A stretch of 64,000 bases of DNA from JANMEB01 sp041745295 (GTDB taxonomy: Bacteria; Planctomycetota; Planctomycetia; Pirellulales; Pirellulaceae). Shown one piece after another: positions 63,175 to 64,000 of the stretch. The notes below the pieces were generated by a model that made no database searches, was not told where the DNA came from, and saw nothing but the letters and a program-made list of their open reading frames with translations. Every line of letters starts with the position of its first letter. Positions within the stretch are counted from its first letter, which is position 1. The stretch is from assembly GCA_041745295.1 (NCBI GenBank), contig JBGTJE010000028.1, forward strand, positions 1 to 64,000, given 5' to 3'. The translations under genes and the position numbers were made by a program.

Positions 63175-64000
63175 ATGGCCATTACGCGCCTGGCCCTTCC
63201 CGGGATGATCGCCGTTTCGTGTTTGGTGATTGTCCTATCGCTGATCGGGTGCCGGTCTTGGGATATCGATTCCGCGCGACGGCTCGCGCGGATCGCCAGT
63301 TTGGCTCACGCGCAAACGATCACGGTCAAGAAAAAGCAAGCTTCGATCACGCCGCAATGGCAATTGCTGACCCGCGGCGTGCCCCAACCGCCACCGCGCG
63401 TTCTCCAGTTCTTGCGGCGTTACGACTTGGAGGCGAGGTATGCGGAAAGCCCAGACGAGTGTATCGAAGCGGTGATCGAACTGGCCCAAGCCGAGCCAAA
63501 CCTGGAGTCCATTTACGTCTTGTCGGAATTGGCGTTCATTCAAGGCGAATCCGCTCGCCATATGGGGAACGATGATCGGGCCAGCAAAATGTTGGCCACA
63601 TCCCTCATTCACGCATACCGCTATCTGTTCGATCCTAACTTGCCCGATATGCGGAACGCCTACGATCCCCAATTCCGTCGGTCCTGCGATTTATACAACC
63701 AGTCGCTCGAAGGCTTATTGCGAATTATCAATCGGGAGGGGGGACTGCGGCCCGATGAGACGCATACTATTGATTCGTACGGCATGCCGATTGCCTTTGT
63801 CATTGAAACTAACGGCCGCTGGGAACCGGAAGACCTGAGTCGATTCGAGTTCGTTTCCGATTACCGCACCAAGGGCCTGAAGAATCAATACAGCACGTAC
63901 GGTTTGGGCGTTCCGTTGATCGGCGTGCGCGAAACCAAAGAAACTCCGCGCCCCTGGGATCAGTTCTATCCGCCGGGGTTGGCCTTTTCGGTCACCGCGT
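63175..64000 (+). CDS. lipoprotein, probable alpha/beta-hydrolase precursor, cut by window end
   Basis: An open frame from the ATG at 63175 to the window edge, 275 codons so far. The start MAITRLALPGMIAVSCLVIV is followed by LSLIGC, a lipoprotein signal. The mature part begins with a helical region (about residues 40-190). It then has FVSDYRTKGLKNQYSTYGLG and VPLIGVRETKE, a style I associate with planctomycete exported hydrolases whose catalytic domain comes later. The rest of the gene is outside the window. Confidence 0.7.
   Translation, partial: MAITRLALPGMIAVSCLVIVLSLIGCRSWDIDSARRLARIASLAHAQTITVKKKQASITPQWQLLTRGVPQPPPRVLQFLRRYDLEARYAESPDECIEAVIELAQAEPNLESIYVLSELAFIQGESARHMGNDDRASKMLATSLIHAYRYLFDPNLPDMRNAYDPQFRRSCDLYNQSLEGLLRIINREGGLRPDETHTIDSYGMPIAFVIETNGRWEPEDLSRFEFVSDYRTKGLKNQYSTYGLGVPLIGVRETKETPRPWDQFYPPGLAFSVTA

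Overview
This 64 kb window looks like chromosomal DNA of a planctomycete, probably of the Pirellula/Rhodopirellula type. That placement is inference from gene content, because no rRNA is present. The supporting signs are three Ser/Thr protein kinases with zinc-ribbon or membrane add-ons, TolC-type proteins with lipoprotein signals, DUF6807 and DUF6268-like families, a dihydropteroate-synthase-like protein of the tetrahydromethanopterin-associated type, many long secreted proteins without recognisable function, mostly monocistronic or short transcription units on both strands, and many palindromic intergenic repeats. I see no phage, transposase, plasmid or CRISPR locus.

Layout. 0.2-18.5 kb is almost all on the minus strand: an orphan FliG-like protein and small lipoprotein, a TolC lipoprotein, rpmF (plus strand), a beta-barrel protein, an ABC-2 type permease, an RDD-domain kinase, a secreted alpha/beta hydrolase, a TerC membrane protein, a 992-residue secreted protein, a HAD phosphatase and a second kinase. 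18.9-22.1 kb is a translationally coupled ChlI-like ATPase / VWA pair preceded by a 10-codon mini-ORF. 22.3-31 kb holds a third kinase and a TolC / HlyD / MacB-type permease export cluster with no ATPase gene. 31-41 kb holds a Zn-ribbon protein, a serine-less esterase-like protein, pyrF, a TAT-exported barrel protein, a DUF6807 protein, tRNA-Leu(GAG), a YhdH-type reductase and a DUF374 acyltransferase. 41-45 kb is thiL-tsaE facing a PcrA/UvrD helicase. 45.2-47.9 kb has a free-standing RNA polymerase alpha-CTD protein, then a tightly coupled three-gene unit (membrane protein with arrestin-like tail, soluble arrestin-like protein, P-loop ATPase), which is my best candidate for an undescribed system. 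47.8-57 kb has an epimerase, a GNAT protein, a beta-ketoacyl-synthase homologue lacking all three catalytic residues, rnc, purB and two coupled unknowns. 57-60.6 kb is a minus-strand pterin cluster (DHPS-like, pabB, pabA). 60.8-64 kb has an M20 peptidase, a DegT aminotransferase and a lipoprotein gene cut by the window edge.

Two themes tie the window together. First, signalling and envelope: kinases, two TolC proteins, two ABC permeases, and many exported unknowns. Second, dispersed palindromic repeats: most sit between genes, but at least one (in the ATPase at 47.5 kb) and probably a second (in pabA at 57.6 kb) lie in frame inside genes, adding about 30 residues each, as Rickettsia palindromic elements do. 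All functional calls come from reading motifs by eye; no database search was run.
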